Below, one piece after another: positions 35,622 through 44,349 of a stretch of DNA of 64,000 bases. The notes under the pieces are model-generated. The model was not told the origin of the DNA, did no database searches, and saw only the letters and a list, made by a program, of their open reading frames with translations. The DNA comes from Sulfitobacter sp. S190 (lineage in GTDB: Bacteria > Pseudomonadota > Alphaproteobacteria > Rhodobacterales > Rhodobacteraceae). Positions within the stretch are counted from its first letter, which is position 1; every line of letters begins with the position of its first letter. The stretch is from the NCBI RefSeq assembly GCF_025141935.1, contig NZ_CP081120.1, forward strand, positions 248,001 to 312,000, written 5' to 3'. The translations under genes and the position numbers were made by a program.

Positions 35622-36314
35622 ATGGATTACGTATTCCCCGCCCCGCCACAGGCAAGCATCGGTGTCGTCGGGGAGGCCGCCCGCTTTCCGGTGCGGCGCA
35701 TCTTCTGCGTGGGCCGCAACTACGCCGAACACGCGCGCGAGATGGGCAATGACCCCGACCGCGATCCGCCGTTTTTCTTTACCAAACCCTGTGATGCCGC
35801 GCTGGAGACGCCCTGCACGGTGCCGTATCCGCCGCTGACCGACAATCTGCATTTCGAGATCGAGCTGGTCGTGGCCATCGGGCGTGGCGGGACGGATATC
35901 GATCCCGACCGGGTCATGGATTATGTGTGGGGGGCATCCGTGGGGGTGGACCTGACGCGGCGCGATCTGCAGGCGGAAGCCAAGAAGATGGGCCGCCCGT
36001 GGGATTGGGCCAAGGCCTTCGATGCCTCGGCGCCGATTGCGCCCATCGTGCCGATCGACGCTGTGCCGAGCCTGAGCGAGGGCCGTATCTGGCTCGCGGT
36101 GAACGGTGAGGTGCGGCAGGACGCCGACATTGGCGATATGATCTGGTCGGTGCGCGAGCATATTGCCACGCTGAGCCAGTCGGTCCGGTTGAGCCAGGGC
36201 GATCTGGTGATGACAGGCACGCCCGCCGGTGTCGGCGCTGTCATGCCCGGTGACGTGATTACCGGCGGGGTCGATGGCATCGCGGAGCTGGAAGTGACCA
36301 TCGGCCCGCGCTGA
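35622..36314 (+). CDS. Fumarylacetoacetate hydrolase family protein
   Basis: A 230-residue FAH-fold enzyme of the fumarylpyruvate / acylpyruvate hydrolase type. It shows RIFCVGRNYAEHAREMG, PFFFTKPCDAAL, the metal-binding acids in NLHFEIELVVAIG, GVDLTRRDLQAEAKKMGRPW and VMTGTPAGVGAVMPGD. It has a GGAG site and stands alone after the sulfotransferase. The exact acylpyruvate substrate is not determinable. Confidence 0.92.
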   Translation: MDYVFPAPPQASIGVVGEAARFPVRRIFCVGRNYAEHAREMGNDPDRDPPFFFTKPCDAALETPCTVPYPPLTDNLHFEIELVVAIGRGGTDIDPDRVMDYVWGASVGVDLTRRDLQAEAKKMGRPWDWAKAFDASAPIAPIVPIDAVPSLSEGRIWLAVNGEVRQDADIGDMIWSVREHIATLSQSVRLSQGDLVMTGTPAGVGAVMPGDVITGGVDGIAELEVTIGPR

Positions 36315-36324
36315 GCCGTGCCGA

Positions 36325-36921
36325 TCAGCCGCGGGGGGCAGGCCCCCAGCGGTTGGCGCTGTCTTCCGATTTCTGCACAAAGAAGAACAACAGTACGAAA
36401 AACCCGATCAGCGGTACCAGTGCGATCAGCACCCACCAGCCGGTTCGCCCGATGTCATGCAGGCGCCGCACCCCTACCGCGAGCGATGGCAGCAGCATCA
36501 CCAGAGAACTCAGGCTGCCGATGGGCTGGCTGTCGAACATACCGAGCGATCCATCGAGGATCGCGGCCCCGACGCTGATGATGATGGACCAGACGCACCA
36601 CCACCAGAACTGCGGGCGCGATGACCGCGTGCGGAAGTCGACGAACCGGGCGAACCCGTCCTTGAGCGCGCCGGTGAACGAGTTTGCATCGGCGCGGGCG
36701 GGGTCCTCGGGGATGTCGTCGGGCAGATAGGGCGCGCGTGCGGGCGGCGTGTTGGCGCTGCGCAGCCGGCCCAGCGGCAACCAGTCGTCCATGCCTTCCT
36801 GCCAGACCAACGTATTTTCACGGACCACGCCCGCGTCGATCAATTCATCGAACTGCACCTGGCTGACCGGCCCTTTGGAGGTGCCCTCGAAGGCATAGTA
36901 CCATTCGGTGGGTTCTGTCAT
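36325..36921 (-). CDS. GYF-like plus DUF805 membrane protein
   Basis: 198 residues. An N-terminal GYF_2-type domain (EWYYAFEGTSKGPVSQVQFD; NTLVWQEGMDDWLPLG) is joined to a DUF805 membrane domain with RSSRPQFWWWCVWSIIISVG, LLPSLAVGVRRLHDIGRTGW and VPLIGFFVLLFFFVQKSED. The domain pair is common in proteobacteria; its function is not known. It is convergent with the FAH gene. Confidence 0.88.
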   Translation of the reverse strand: MTEPTEWYYAFEGTSKGPVSQVQFDELIDAGVVRENTLVWQEGMDDWLPLGRLRSANTPPARAPYLPDDIPEDPARADANSFTGALKDGFARFVDFRTRSSRPQFWWWCVWSIIISVGAAILDGSLGMFDSQPIGSLSSLVMLLPSLAVGVRRLHDIGRTGWWVLIALVPLIGFFVLLFFFVQKSEDSANRWGPAPRG

Positions 36922-36993
36922 GAAATGTCTTTCCTAAAAATGCCGTGCTGAAAGCGCCAGATTAGGGCGCAGGGCCGCCGATGCAAGTCTGAT

Positions 36994-38370
36994 TCAACCG
37001 GCGGTTCCCCGTACGGTCTGCGCGGCGCGGGCCTGTGCCTCATTCGCAAGCTCTGGCAGGCCCACGCGGGAGTAGACATCGGCCAGCATCAGGTTCAGCG
37101 GCACGCCGTCGGGATCGAACGTGCGGCGCATCTCGAGCACCTGTTGTGCGGCTGAGCAGCGGCCTGCGTGGATCAGCGCATCGAGGTGGATCTGCTCAAA
37201 CAGATCGCGCTGCGCGTGGCTGCCGCCGCATTCCGCCATGCGCGGCAGCACCGGCCCCAGATGCGCAATGCATGCGTTCCAGTCGCCCAGTGCGTGCGCC
37301 CGCAGCCCGCGCGCCGCGGGCAATGCCACATCGGCCCACGCGGCGTGGTCAAAGGCGGTTTGATCGCCGGCGCGCGTTGCGATAGCCTGCAGCAGCCCGT
37401 CGGCCTCTTTGCGGCCGGTCCGCCCCAGTGCATAGAGGTATTGCAGGGTCAGGAACGGATTGACCAGATCGTCGCCGCGCCGCGCCACTTGTTCTGCCAC
37501 GTCCTTCCAGCGGTCGCCCACATCGACGCCCGCAAAGTCCATCCGCGCCAGCAGGGACGCCGCGCCCACCTGATCCTGGCTGTAGTCCTTGGCCAGCCCC
37601 CAGACGTGCGTGTCATAGGCCAGCCGCACATCGTCGTGCCGCCCCAGGCTGAGGTAGAAGAGCGCCAGATGCCACCAGTTGTGGCTGCGCATGAAGCTGT
37701 TGAGCGGGGCCCAGCTGTCGGCCACGCTTTCGAGAAATGCCGCCCCTTCCGTGATGCGCCCTTCGGTCAGCATCACATGCGCGATGGCGTGATGGGCCCA
37801 TGCTTCGTCGGGTTGGAGCGCCATGGCACGGCGCGCGGCGGTTTCGGCCTTGTCCAGCAGGTGGCACTGTTCATAGCCGAATGCGATCATGCCGTGCGTA
37901 TAGGCGATGTCCTGGGCGTGCGGAATTGCCTTGAGCGCCATGCGCAGCATCCCTGCCGCATCGCCGATGTTGAAAAGGTGATACTGGGCGAGTTTCAGGA
38001 TCGCCATATCGCGCGGCCAGTCATCGGTGATGCGGTCGCAGATTTCGATGACCTGCGGCACATCGCCCGCCACCCAAGCCGCGACCGCGTCGATCACGGC
38101 GGCTTCGCGGTCGCTGACGGTGGCGCGTCCGGCCATGGCGCGTTCGATGTAGGGGGCTGCCTTGCGCGGGGCGACGGGCGCTTCGAGGAACATCCACAAC
38201 ATCGCGGCATAGGCGTTGGCGAGCGGGCAGTCGGGCGCGGCATCTGCTGCGCCGATGATACCGGTCGCTTTGGGGTGATAGCTGAGAAAGCCGTGAATAA
38301 AAGCGTCGATGGCGTGCAGGGCAGGCGCGTCTGCATGGCTGACCGGCAGGCCGTAAAGATCGGTGGTCAT
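36994..38370 (-). CDS. TPR protein similar to TTC38
   Basis: 458 residues of helical repeats, in the tetratricopeptide-repeat-38-like family: FIHGFLSYHPKATGIIGAAD, LAQYHLFNIGDAAGMLRMAL, AHHAIAHVMLTEGRITEGAA and SFMRSHNWWHLALFYLSLGR are typical. Probably a cytosolic scaffold. It is last gene of a tightly overlapping minus-strand operon; its start overlaps the preceding small ORF (ATGA). Confidence 0.85.
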   Translation of the reverse strand: MTTDLYGLPVSHADAPALHAIDAFIHGFLSYHPKATGIIGAADAAPDCPLANAYAAMLWMFLEAPVAPRKAAPYIERAMAGRATVSDREAAVIDAVAAWVAGDVPQVIEICDRITDDWPRDMAILKLAQYHLFNIGDAAGMLRMALKAIPHAQDIAYTHGMIAFGYEQCHLLDKAETAARRAMALQPDEAWAHHAIAHVMLTEGRITEGAAFLESVADSWAPLNSFMRSHNWWHLALFYLSLGRHDDVRLAYDTHVWGLAKDYSQDQVGAASLLARMDFAGVDVGDRWKDVAEQVARRGDDLVNPFLTLQYLYALGRTGRKEADGLLQAIATRAGDQTAFDHAAWADVALPAARGLRAHALGDWNACIAHLGPVLPRMAECGGSHAQRDLFEQIHLDALIHAGRCSAAQQVLEMRRTFDPDGVPLNLMLADVYSRVGLPELANEAQARAAQTVRGTAG

Positions 38371-38579
38371 GGGGCGTCTCCCTCGAGAATATCGGCAAAG
38401 TGGCGCAGACGTGTGCGGGCTGCATCGGGCGCGTTCCGCCGTTTTGGCCGGTCCGTGGTGAGCCGCGGCACACGGGGTGACCGGCTGGCGCAGTCGCTCG
38501 GCAGGTCCGGCAGCGGCGACGGGCCGCGGCCGTCGCGTTCGGAGGCAAGGGGGATTTTGTCGGTACTAGGGCTCGGCAT
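38367..38579 (-). CDS. Small ORF between the P1 peptidase and TPR genes
   Basis: 70 residues, proline- and arginine-rich, with no recognised domain; the C-terminal ARTRLRHFADILEGDAP looks helical. Its stop overlaps the TPR start by 4 bp (ATGA), and its start overlaps the peptidase end by 14 bp, as in the rest of this operon. That placement favours a real coupled gene, but the composition is also compatible with chance. Confidence 0.4.
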   Translation of the reverse strand: MPSPSTDKIPLASERDGRGPSPLPDLPSDCASRSPRVPRLTTDRPKRRNAPDAARTRLRHFADILEGDAP

Positions 38580-39564
38580 TCATGTCGCTCCAGCAGGCCA
38601 GCAGATCGCCCGGTGCGGGCCGCGCCAGATACACCGCCCGTGCGATCGCCCGCGCAAGGCACAGCGATGCGGCATGGCCAATCAGTGCCGGATCTGCGGT
38701 GTCGCGGGATGCCGTGCTCAGCGCGAAGACAAGATCGCCATCATGGGGGGTGTGTGCGGGCACGCAAGCGCGTGCGATGCCATCGTGGGCGGCGACGGCC
38801 ATGCGGTGACACTGCGCCTTGTCGAGCGCCGCGTCCGTCGCGACAATGGCGATGGTGGTATTGCCCTGCGCAGACATGGCGGCGTGTTTACGGCTGGCGT
38901 GGAGCGCGCCGAGACCGCTTGCGGGGTCGGGGCCAAGCCCGCCGAATTCCGCGCCGATCTCGAAAGGCGCCGCAAAGAAATGACGGTCGCCGGGGGTGGT
39001 CACCGCGCCCAGAGGGTTGGCCGCAACCAGTGCCGCCACCAATGACCCGTCCGGAAGGCGCAGAGACGCGGAGCCCAGACCGCCCTTGAGCATCGCGGTA
39101 AGCGCGCCGGTGCCCGCGCCGACACTGCCCTGTGCCACGTCACCGTCGGTCGCGGCATCGAAGGCCTGTCGGCCAAGCGCGCGGTAGGGGTTGTCGTGCC
39201 ACGTCTTGTCGCCACCGTTGAGCAGATCGAAGAGGATGGCGCCGGGCACCAGCGGCACACGGGCGGGCCCCACAGCAAATCCGCGCCCGGCGGCGCGCAA
39301 CCCGTCGACCACACCGGAACAGGCATCCAGCCCGAAGGCCGATCCACCCGACAGCACCAGCGCATCGACTGCACCGACCGATTTATCTGGGGCGAGCAGA
39401 TCGGTTTCGCGGGTTCCCGGTGCGCCGCCCATCACGTGGCACGATGCCACAAACGGATGGTCGGCGGTCACGACCGTCGCGCCGGATTTCAGGGTCTGAT
39501 CCTGTGCGCTGCCGACTTTCAGGCCGGCAATGTCGGTCAGGCAGTTGCGGGGGCCGGGTGTCAT
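38566..39564 (-). CDS. P1-family peptidase (DmpA-like aminopeptidase)
   Basis: A 332-residue self-processing N-terminal nucleophile hydrolase related to L-aminopeptidase D-esterase DmpA. It has NCLTDIAGLKVGSAQD, VLSGGSAFGLDACSGVVDGL, GSVGAGTGALTAMLKGGLGS and the processing site region SAQGNTTIAIVATDAAL, where a Thr/Ser becomes the new N-terminus. The start overlaps the stop of the peptide-transporter ATPase gene (ATGA). Imported peptides are the likely substrates. Confidence 0.9.
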   Translation of the reverse strand: MTPGPRNCLTDIAGLKVGSAQDQTLKSGATVVTADHPFVASCHVMGGAPGTRETDLLAPDKSVGAVDALVLSGGSAFGLDACSGVVDGLRAAGRGFAVGPARVPLVPGAILFDLLNGGDKTWHDNPYRALGRQAFDAATDGDVAQGSVGAGTGALTAMLKGGLGSASLRLPDGSLVAALVAANPLGAVTTPGDRHFFAAPFEIGAEFGGLGPDPASGLGALHASRKHAAMSAQGNTTIAIVATDAALDKAQCHRMAVAAHDGIARACVPAHTPHDGDLVFALSTASRDTADPALIGHAASLCLARAIARAVYLARPAPGDLLACWSDMNAEP

Positions 39565-41150
39565 ACGGACAGACCTTTCAATTCAGGCAGACGCGGGGCC
39601 GCATCGATCAGGGTGCGGGTGTAGGGATGGGCCGGTTCGGTGAATACGCTTTCGGTGTCGCCCTGTTCCACGATCCGGCCCTTCTGCATCACCAATACCC
39701 TGTCGGTGATCGTACGCACAACGCTCAGGTCATGGGAGATGAACAGGTAGCTGAGGTCATAGGCGGCGCATAGATCGGCCAGCAGATCGAGAATGCGCGC
39801 CCGGACAGAGACATCCAGCGCGCTGACCGCTTCGTCGAAGATGATGATACGGGGCCGGATGATGAGGGCCCGCGCGATGGCGATCCTTTGCCGTTGTCCG
39901 CCGGAGAATTCGTGGATGTAGCGGCCTGCGTCCTGCGGGGACAGCCCCACGTCGCGCAGAGCGCGGTCGATGGCACGGGCGCGCGCCGCGCCCTGGGGCG
40001 GTGTGTCCATCAGGTGAAACGGTTCGGTGATCAGACGGGCGACACGGTGGCGCGGATTGAAGCTGCCGAAGGGGTCCTGAAACACCACCTGCATCTGGCT
40101 TCGCTGCGCCCGATTGCCTGTCTGGAGGGGCGTACCGTCGAGCGTTATCGTGCCTTCCTGAAGTGGCTCCAGCCCCAGAAGCGCCCGTGTCAGGGTCGAT
40201 TTCCCGCAACCGCTTTCGCCGACAAGGCCCAGCCTTTCGCCCTGTGCCAAGGTAAAGCTGACGTTGTCGACGGCCCGAAAGCGCCCCGGTGCGCCGAAAA
40301 GCGTGCTGCGCGGTGTGCGGTAGTCGCGGCACGCTCCGCGCACGTCGAGCACGGGCTTGGTGCCAATGCGGGGGGGCAGTTCGACGGCGTGGCCCGATGC
40401 CGCAAAAAGTTGCCGGGTATAGGGGTGGGCCATTTCGCGCAGCACATCCGTGGTCTTGCCCTGCTCGACGATGGTACCCGCGCGCATGACGATGATCCGG
40501 TCGGCCATGCCCGCGACCACTGCGAGATCGTGGGTAATCATCAGCAGGCCCATGCCGTCTTCGCGGGCAAGGCGCGTCAGCAGGTCGAGGATTTGCGCCT
40601 GTGTCGTGACGTCGAGCGCGGTGGTGGGTTCATCCGCAATCAAGAGCGCCGGGCGCCGCGCGATGGCCATTGCGATCACCACCCGCTGGCGCTGGCCGCC
40701 CGACAATTCGTGCGGATACCGGTCGCGGGGGAATTGATCGGCGGGCAGGCCCACGCGGTCGAGCGTGTCGCTGGCCCGCTCCAGTGCCGCGCTGCGCGAA
40801 ATGCGCTCGTGCACGCGGAGGGTTTCGGCCACCTGATCGCCGATGGTGCGCACCGGGTTGAGCGCGGTCATCGGCTCCTGAAATACCATGCCGACCGTAT
40901 TGCCGCGCAGGTCGCACAGGGCGCTTTCGGGAAGCTCCGTCAAAATATGTTTGTCCAGAACGATGCGCCCGTCGACAAAGGCGCCTTTCGGCAACAGCTG
41001 CATCACGGCAAGGGCGGTCATGGATTTGCCGGACCCGCTTTCGCCGGTGATTGCCACGATTTCACCCGGGGCCATGTCAAAGCTGAGGTTGTGCAGGATG
41101 CCGAAGCTCTGGATCGACAGGCTGAGGTTCTCGACAGACAGCAGCGTCAT
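39561..41150 (-). CDS. Dipeptide/oligopeptide ABC transporter, fused double ATPase
   Basis: A 529-residue fusion of DppD- and DppF-like ATPases. The first half has Walker [29 protein letters not shown], signature LSGGQRQRV and Walker [13 protein letters not shown]. The second half has [39 protein letters not shown] and [12 protein letters not shown]. Each half ends with the oligopeptide-type HPYTRQLF or HPYTRTLI. It overlaps both neighbours by 4 bp. Confidence 0.95.
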   Translation of the reverse strand: MTLLSVENLSLSIQSFGILHNLSFDMAPGEIVAITGESGSGKSMTALAVMQLLPKGAFVDGRIVLDKHILTELPESALCDLRGNTVGMVFQEPMTALNPVRTIGDQVAETLRVHERISRSAALERASDTLDRVGLPADQFPRDRYPHELSGGQRQRVVIAMAIARRPALLIADEPTTALDVTTQAQILDLLTRLAREDGMGLLMITHDLAVVAGMADRIIVMRAGTIVEQGKTTDVLREMAHPYTRQLFAASGHAVELPPRIGTKPVLDVRGACRDYRTPRSTLFGAPGRFRAVDNVSFTLAQGERLGLVGESGCGKSTLTRALLGLEPLQEGTITLDGTPLQTGNRAQRSQMQVVFQDPFGSFNPRHRVARLITEPFHLMDTPPQGAARARAIDRALRDVGLSPQDAGRYIHEFSGGQRQRIAIARALIIRPRIIIFDEAVSALDVSVRARILDLLADLCAAYDLSYLFISHDLSVVRTITDRVLVMQKGRIVEQGDTESVFTEPAHPYTRTLIDAAPRLPELKGLSV

Positions 41151-41962
41151 GTGCGCACCACCCGCAACCGGGGATCCAACGCATCGCGCAGCCCGTCGCC
41201 AAGCAGGTTGAGCCCCAGAACCATCGCAATGATCGCGAAGCCGGGCATCAGCGCCAGATGTGGTGCCACGCTGACCAGTGTCTGGGCGTCCGCCAGCATG
41301 CGCCCCCAGCTGGGCAGAGGAGGTTGGGCACCCAGACCGACATAGCTCAGCCCTGCTTCGGCGAGGATACCGAGGCTGAACTGGATGGTGCCCTGAACGA
41401 TCAGCAGGTTGGTGACATTGGGCAGGATATGTTCGAGCGATATGCGCGTGGATGATTTTCCCGCGACGCGGGCGGCCATGATGAATTCCCTTTCCCACAG
41501 GCTCAGCGCGGCCCCGCGGGTAATGCGGGCGAAGACGGGAATGTTGAAGATGCCGATGGCGATGATCGCGTTGACCGCGCCTGCCCCGAACACGGCGGTG
41601 ATCAGGATTGCGATAACGAGGCTGGGAAACGCGAATATCAGGTCGTTGCCACGCATGATGACCTCGTCCAGCACGCTGCCCCGCCCGGCTGCGGCCCACA
41701 GTCCCAGCGGCACGCCGAGCCCCATGCCGATGCCCACCGCGACAAGCGCCACGGCGATCGAGGTCCGCGCCCCCACCATCAGCATGCTCAGGATATCGCG
41801 CCCGAAATGATCGGTGCCCAACAGGTGGTCGCCACCGGGGGGCTGCAGCTTGTTGGGGATATCGAGTGCGGTATGATCAAACGGTGTCCAGACGAAGGAC
41901 ACGAGCGCGGCCAGCACAAAGACAAAGGTGAGCGCCCCACCGATGAAGAGCGTGCGGCTCAT
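41147..41962 (-). CDS. Peptide ABC transporter permease (DppC-like)
   Basis: A 271-residue inner-membrane permease with about six helices. HLLGTDHFGRDILSMLMVGA is the classical DppC/OppC entry motif, and the EAA loop reads EFIMAARVAGKSSTRI followed by HILPN. PSWGRMLADAQTLV and DGLRDALDPRLRV complete the family pattern. The ATG at 41962 overlaps the preceding permease stop. It pairs with the DppB-like subunit. Confidence 0.95.
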   Translation of the reverse strand: MSRTLFIGGALTFVFVLAALVSFVWTPFDHTALDIPNKLQPPGGDHLLGTDHFGRDILSMLMVGARTSIAVALVAVGIGMGLGVPLGLWAAAGRGSVLDEVIMRGNDLIFAFPSLVIAILITAVFGAGAVNAIIAIGIFNIPVFARITRGAALSLWEREFIMAARVAGKSSTRISLEHILPNVTNLLIVQGTIQFSLGILAEAGLSYVGLGAQPPLPSWGRMLADAQTLVSVAPHLALMPGFAIIAMVLGLNLLGDGLRDALDPRLRVVRT

Positions 41963-42906
41963 GCCCGCGCCCTCAGGCGGGGGTCGACCGCCGCATAGGC
42001 CAGATCGACCATAAAGTTTACGAAAATCACGGCGAACACCAGCAGCATCACCACCGATTCTACCACGATCAGATCGCGCGCCGAAATCGACTGGAAAATC
42101 AGGCGACCCAGACCGGGGAGGTAGAAAACCTGCTCTATGATGATCCCGCCTGCCAGCAGAAACGAAAACTGCAGGCCGATGATGGTCAGGACAGGGATCA
42201 GGGCATTGCGCAAACCGTGCCGCCACAGGGTCTGGCGGGCGGACAATCCCTTTGCCCGCGCGGTGCGCATGAAATCCTCGCCCAGCACATCGAGGAGCGC
42301 CGACCGCATCACCCGTGTCAGGATGGCCGCCTGCGGCAAGGCGAGCGCGATGGCGGGCAGGGTCAGCGAATAAAGCCCCGCCGCGATGCCGTCGTCCCAC
42401 CCCGCAAAGCCGCCTGCCGCGAACCACCGCAGCTTGATCGCAAAGAGCAACACAAGGATCATGGCAAACCAGAAGTTCGGAACGGCGACACCCAGTTGCG
42501 TGGCCCCCATCACGGCCATGTCGCCGGGCCGCCCGCGTCGGGCCGCCGCGTAAACGCCGGCCGGAAATGCAATCGCCGTCGACAGTGCCAAGGCAAAAAG
42601 CGCCAGCGGCAAGGACACCCACAATCGCTGTGCGATCATCTGCGAAACGGGGGTGCGGTAGGTGTAGGATGTGCCGAAATCACCGACCAGCATGCCACTC
42701 ACCCATGAAAGATACCGCGCCAGCTTGCCCTGATCGAGGCCCAGTTCGGCGCGCAAGGCCGCCAGCGTTTCAGGTTGCGCATTCAGCCCCAGCATGAAGG
42801 ACGCCGGATCACCCGGGGCAACTTCGATCACCACAAAGATCACCACAGAGGCGATGGCCAGGCTGATCCCCAAAGACAGCAGTCGTTTCAGCGTATACCG
42901 CAGCAT
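41959..42906 (-). CDS. Peptide ABC transporter permease (DppB-like)
   Basis: A 315-residue permease starting MLRYTLKRLLSLGISLAIAS, with the GDPAS motif (EVAPGDPASFMLG), GDFGTSYTYRTPVSQMI, the EAA loop EDFMRTARAKGLSARQ and VFYLPGLGRLIFQSISARD. It is first gene of the overlapping operon dppB-dppC-dppDF-P1 peptidase-small ORF-TPR. The binding protein gene lies 1.4 kb upstream, beyond a plus-strand gene. Confidence 0.95.
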   Translation of the reverse strand: MLRYTLKRLLSLGISLAIASVVIFVVIEVAPGDPASFMLGLNAQPETLAALRAELGLDQGKLARYLSWVSGMLVGDFGTSYTYRTPVSQMIAQRLWVSLPLALFALALSTAIAFPAGVYAAARRGRPGDMAVMGATQLGVAVPNFWFAMILVLLFAIKLRWFAAGGFAGWDDGIAAGLYSLTLPAIALALPQAAILTRVMRSALLDVLGEDFMRTARAKGLSARQTLWRHGLRNALIPVLTIIGLQFSFLLAGGIIIEQVFYLPGLGRLIFQSISARDLIVVESVVMLLVFAVIFVNFMVDLAYAAVDPRLRARA

Positions 42907-42986
42907 AGGCAGGACGTTAGGCCGCGCGGCAGGAGGCGTCCAGCGAAAGCACAAACAGGGGCTGCTGGCGGTCGCGAAAAAAGTTG

Positions 42987-43012
42987 GGAACCAATCGGGG
43001 GATGGTGACGTT
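42987..43012 (+). promoter_or_regulatory. EcfG-type (general stress sigma) promoter
   Basis: GGAAC (42987-42991), exactly 17 nt, CGTT (43009-43012): a full match to the alphaproteobacterial EcfG consensus GGAAC-N16/17-CGTT. No protein gene starts close by; the candidate small RNA does. Confidence 0.7.
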
Positions 43013-43017
43013 CCATT

Positions 43018-43114
43018 TACAACGACCACGCCGGGATCCAACCCCCTCGACCCGGCGCTGTTCATTTCTTACGTAACGAGTGAAGCGGGTGCTTTCCCTG
43101 GCACCCGCTTTTTC
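43018..43114 (+). ncRNA. Candidate EcfG-dependent small RNA (GsrN-like architecture)
   Basis: A stretch of about 97 nt with no ORF on its strand that starts right after an EcfG-type promoter and ends in a strong terminator. It contains a 7-bp perfect hairpin, CGCCGGG (43029-43035) with CCCGGCG (43051-43057), whose 15-nt loop exposes a CCCCC run. An unpaired AU-rich linker and the terminator stem follow. A C-rich loop next to a terminator and control by the general stress sigma factor recall GsrN of Caulobacter. The start site is inferred, the similarity is architectural only, and the RNA is unverified. Confidence 0.55.
43083..43113 (+). terminator. Rho-independent terminator of the candidate small RNA
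   Basis: AAGCGGGTGC (43083-43092) pairs with GCACCCGCTT (43101-43110) around an 8-nt loop, followed by TTTTT. No plus-strand protein gene precedes it, which is the main argument for a non-coding transcript. Confidence 0.85.
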
Positions 43115-43160
43115 TTTGCCCGACGCTTGGCGGGGCGCGGGGCAACCCTATCTCTGCGCC

Positions 43161-44285
43161 ATGGCCACGCCGCTCTTCATCGGACACGAGATTTTTCGCG
43201 GCTCCAGTTACGGCCGCTGGCATCCGCTGCGCGTGCCCAGAGTCTCGACGGTCATGGATCTGTCGCGGGCGCTGGGATGGTTGCCGCGCTCGCAGTTCAT
43301 CACGTCGCCAAGGGCCAAGCCAAAGGCGCTTCAGGTCTGGCACGATCCGGCCTATATCGCGGCGCTGCAGCGTGTCGAGGCGACCCAGCATGCCACCCCC
43401 GATGATCTGGCGCGGCACGATATCGGAAGCGTCACCAATCCGGTATTCGGCGAGATTTTCCGTCGCCCCGCAACCGCGGCAGGCGGCTCCATCCTCGCAG
43501 GCGAGCTGCTGGCAAACGGCGGAACCATCTACAACCCTGCGGGCGGTACGCACCACGGGCTGCCTGACCGGGCCAACGGGTTTTGCTATCTCAACGACCC
43601 GGTGTTGGCGATGCTGTCGTTGCGCCATCACGGCGTGCGGCGGATTGCCTATATCGATATCGACGCGCACCATTGCGACGGGGTGGCACAGGGCTTTGCC
43701 GGCGATGACGCATGCCTGATGATTTCACTGCACGAGGAACGACTGTGGCCGCGCACCGGTCAGATTGACGATGACGCGGGCGGCAATGCGATCAATTTGC
43801 CAGTGCCACGTGGCTTCAACGACAGCGAGATGGCCTATGTCGTGGACCGCCTCATCTTGCCGTTCGTTGACAGCTATCGCCCTGATGCGGTGGTGTTCCT
43901 GTGCGGTGCCGATGGGGTCGAGGAAGACCCGCTCGCCCATCTGGGTCTCAGCAACAATGCACATTGGGCACTGTTGCGGGCGCTGATGGCGCTGGGGGTG
44001 CCGCGCCTCCTCGTGCTGGGCGGCGGCGGGTACAACCCTTGGACGGTCGGGCGGTTGTGGACCGGCGTCTGGGGGATCCTCAACAACCATCCCATCCCGG
44101 AAAGGCTCCCCGAACAGGCCGAAACCGTTCTGCGGGGTCTGCGGTTCGACAACAACAGACGCGGACGCAACCCGCCACAGCGTTGGTTCACGACCCTACA
44201 GGACGCTCCCCGACCCGGCGCTATCCGCGCCGAAATACGATCACGGGTGACATATCTGCGCCGGCGCCTTTCTCATTTGGCATGA
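43161..44285 (+). CDS. Histone deacetylase/acetylpolyamine amidohydrolase family protein
   Basis: A 374-residue zinc deacetylase of the arginase-deacetylase fold. Zinc and active-site segments are GGTHHGLPDRANGFCYLND, DIDAHHCDGVAQG (Asp/His ligands), LCGADGVEEDPLAHLGLS (Asp ligand) and LGGGGYNPWTV (catalytic Tyr). Bacterial members act on acetylated polyamines, acetoin-related or protein substrates; which one is unknown. It separates the peptide transporter genes from their probable binding protein. The final codons lie within a GC-rich repeat. Confidence 0.9.
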   Translation: MATPLFIGHEIFRGSSYGRWHPLRVPRVSTVMDLSRALGWLPRSQFITSPRAKPKALQVWHDPAYIAALQRVEATQHATPDDLARHDIGSVTNPVFGEIFRRPATAAGGSILAGELLANGGTIYNPAGGTHHGLPDRANGFCYLNDPVLAMLSLRHHGVRRIAYIDIDAHHCDGVAQGFAGDDACLMISLHEERLWPRTGQIDDDAGGNAINLPVPRGFNDSEMAYVVDRLILPFVDSYRPDAVVFLCGADGVEEDPLAHLGLSNNAHWALLRALMALGVPRLLVLGGGGYNPWTVGRLWTGVWGILNNHPIPERLPEQAETVLRGLRFDNNRRGRNPPQRWFTTLQDAPRPGAIRAEIRSRVTYLRRRLSHLA

Positions 44286-44333
44286 AATACTCCGGGGGAA
44301 TCGTGCCGTCAGGCAGGATGGGGGCTGGCCCCC
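44274..44333 (-). repeat. GC-rich intergenic repeat, copy 2 (inverted)
   Basis: Read on the minus strand: GGGGGCCAGCCCCC, a 21-nt insert, CCCCCGGAGTATTT, then GCCAA. It has the same parts in the same order as the copy at 19520. It overlaps the last codons of the deacetylase gene. Confidence 0.6.
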
Positions 44334-44349
44334 AACCCGCGCGCCGCTC

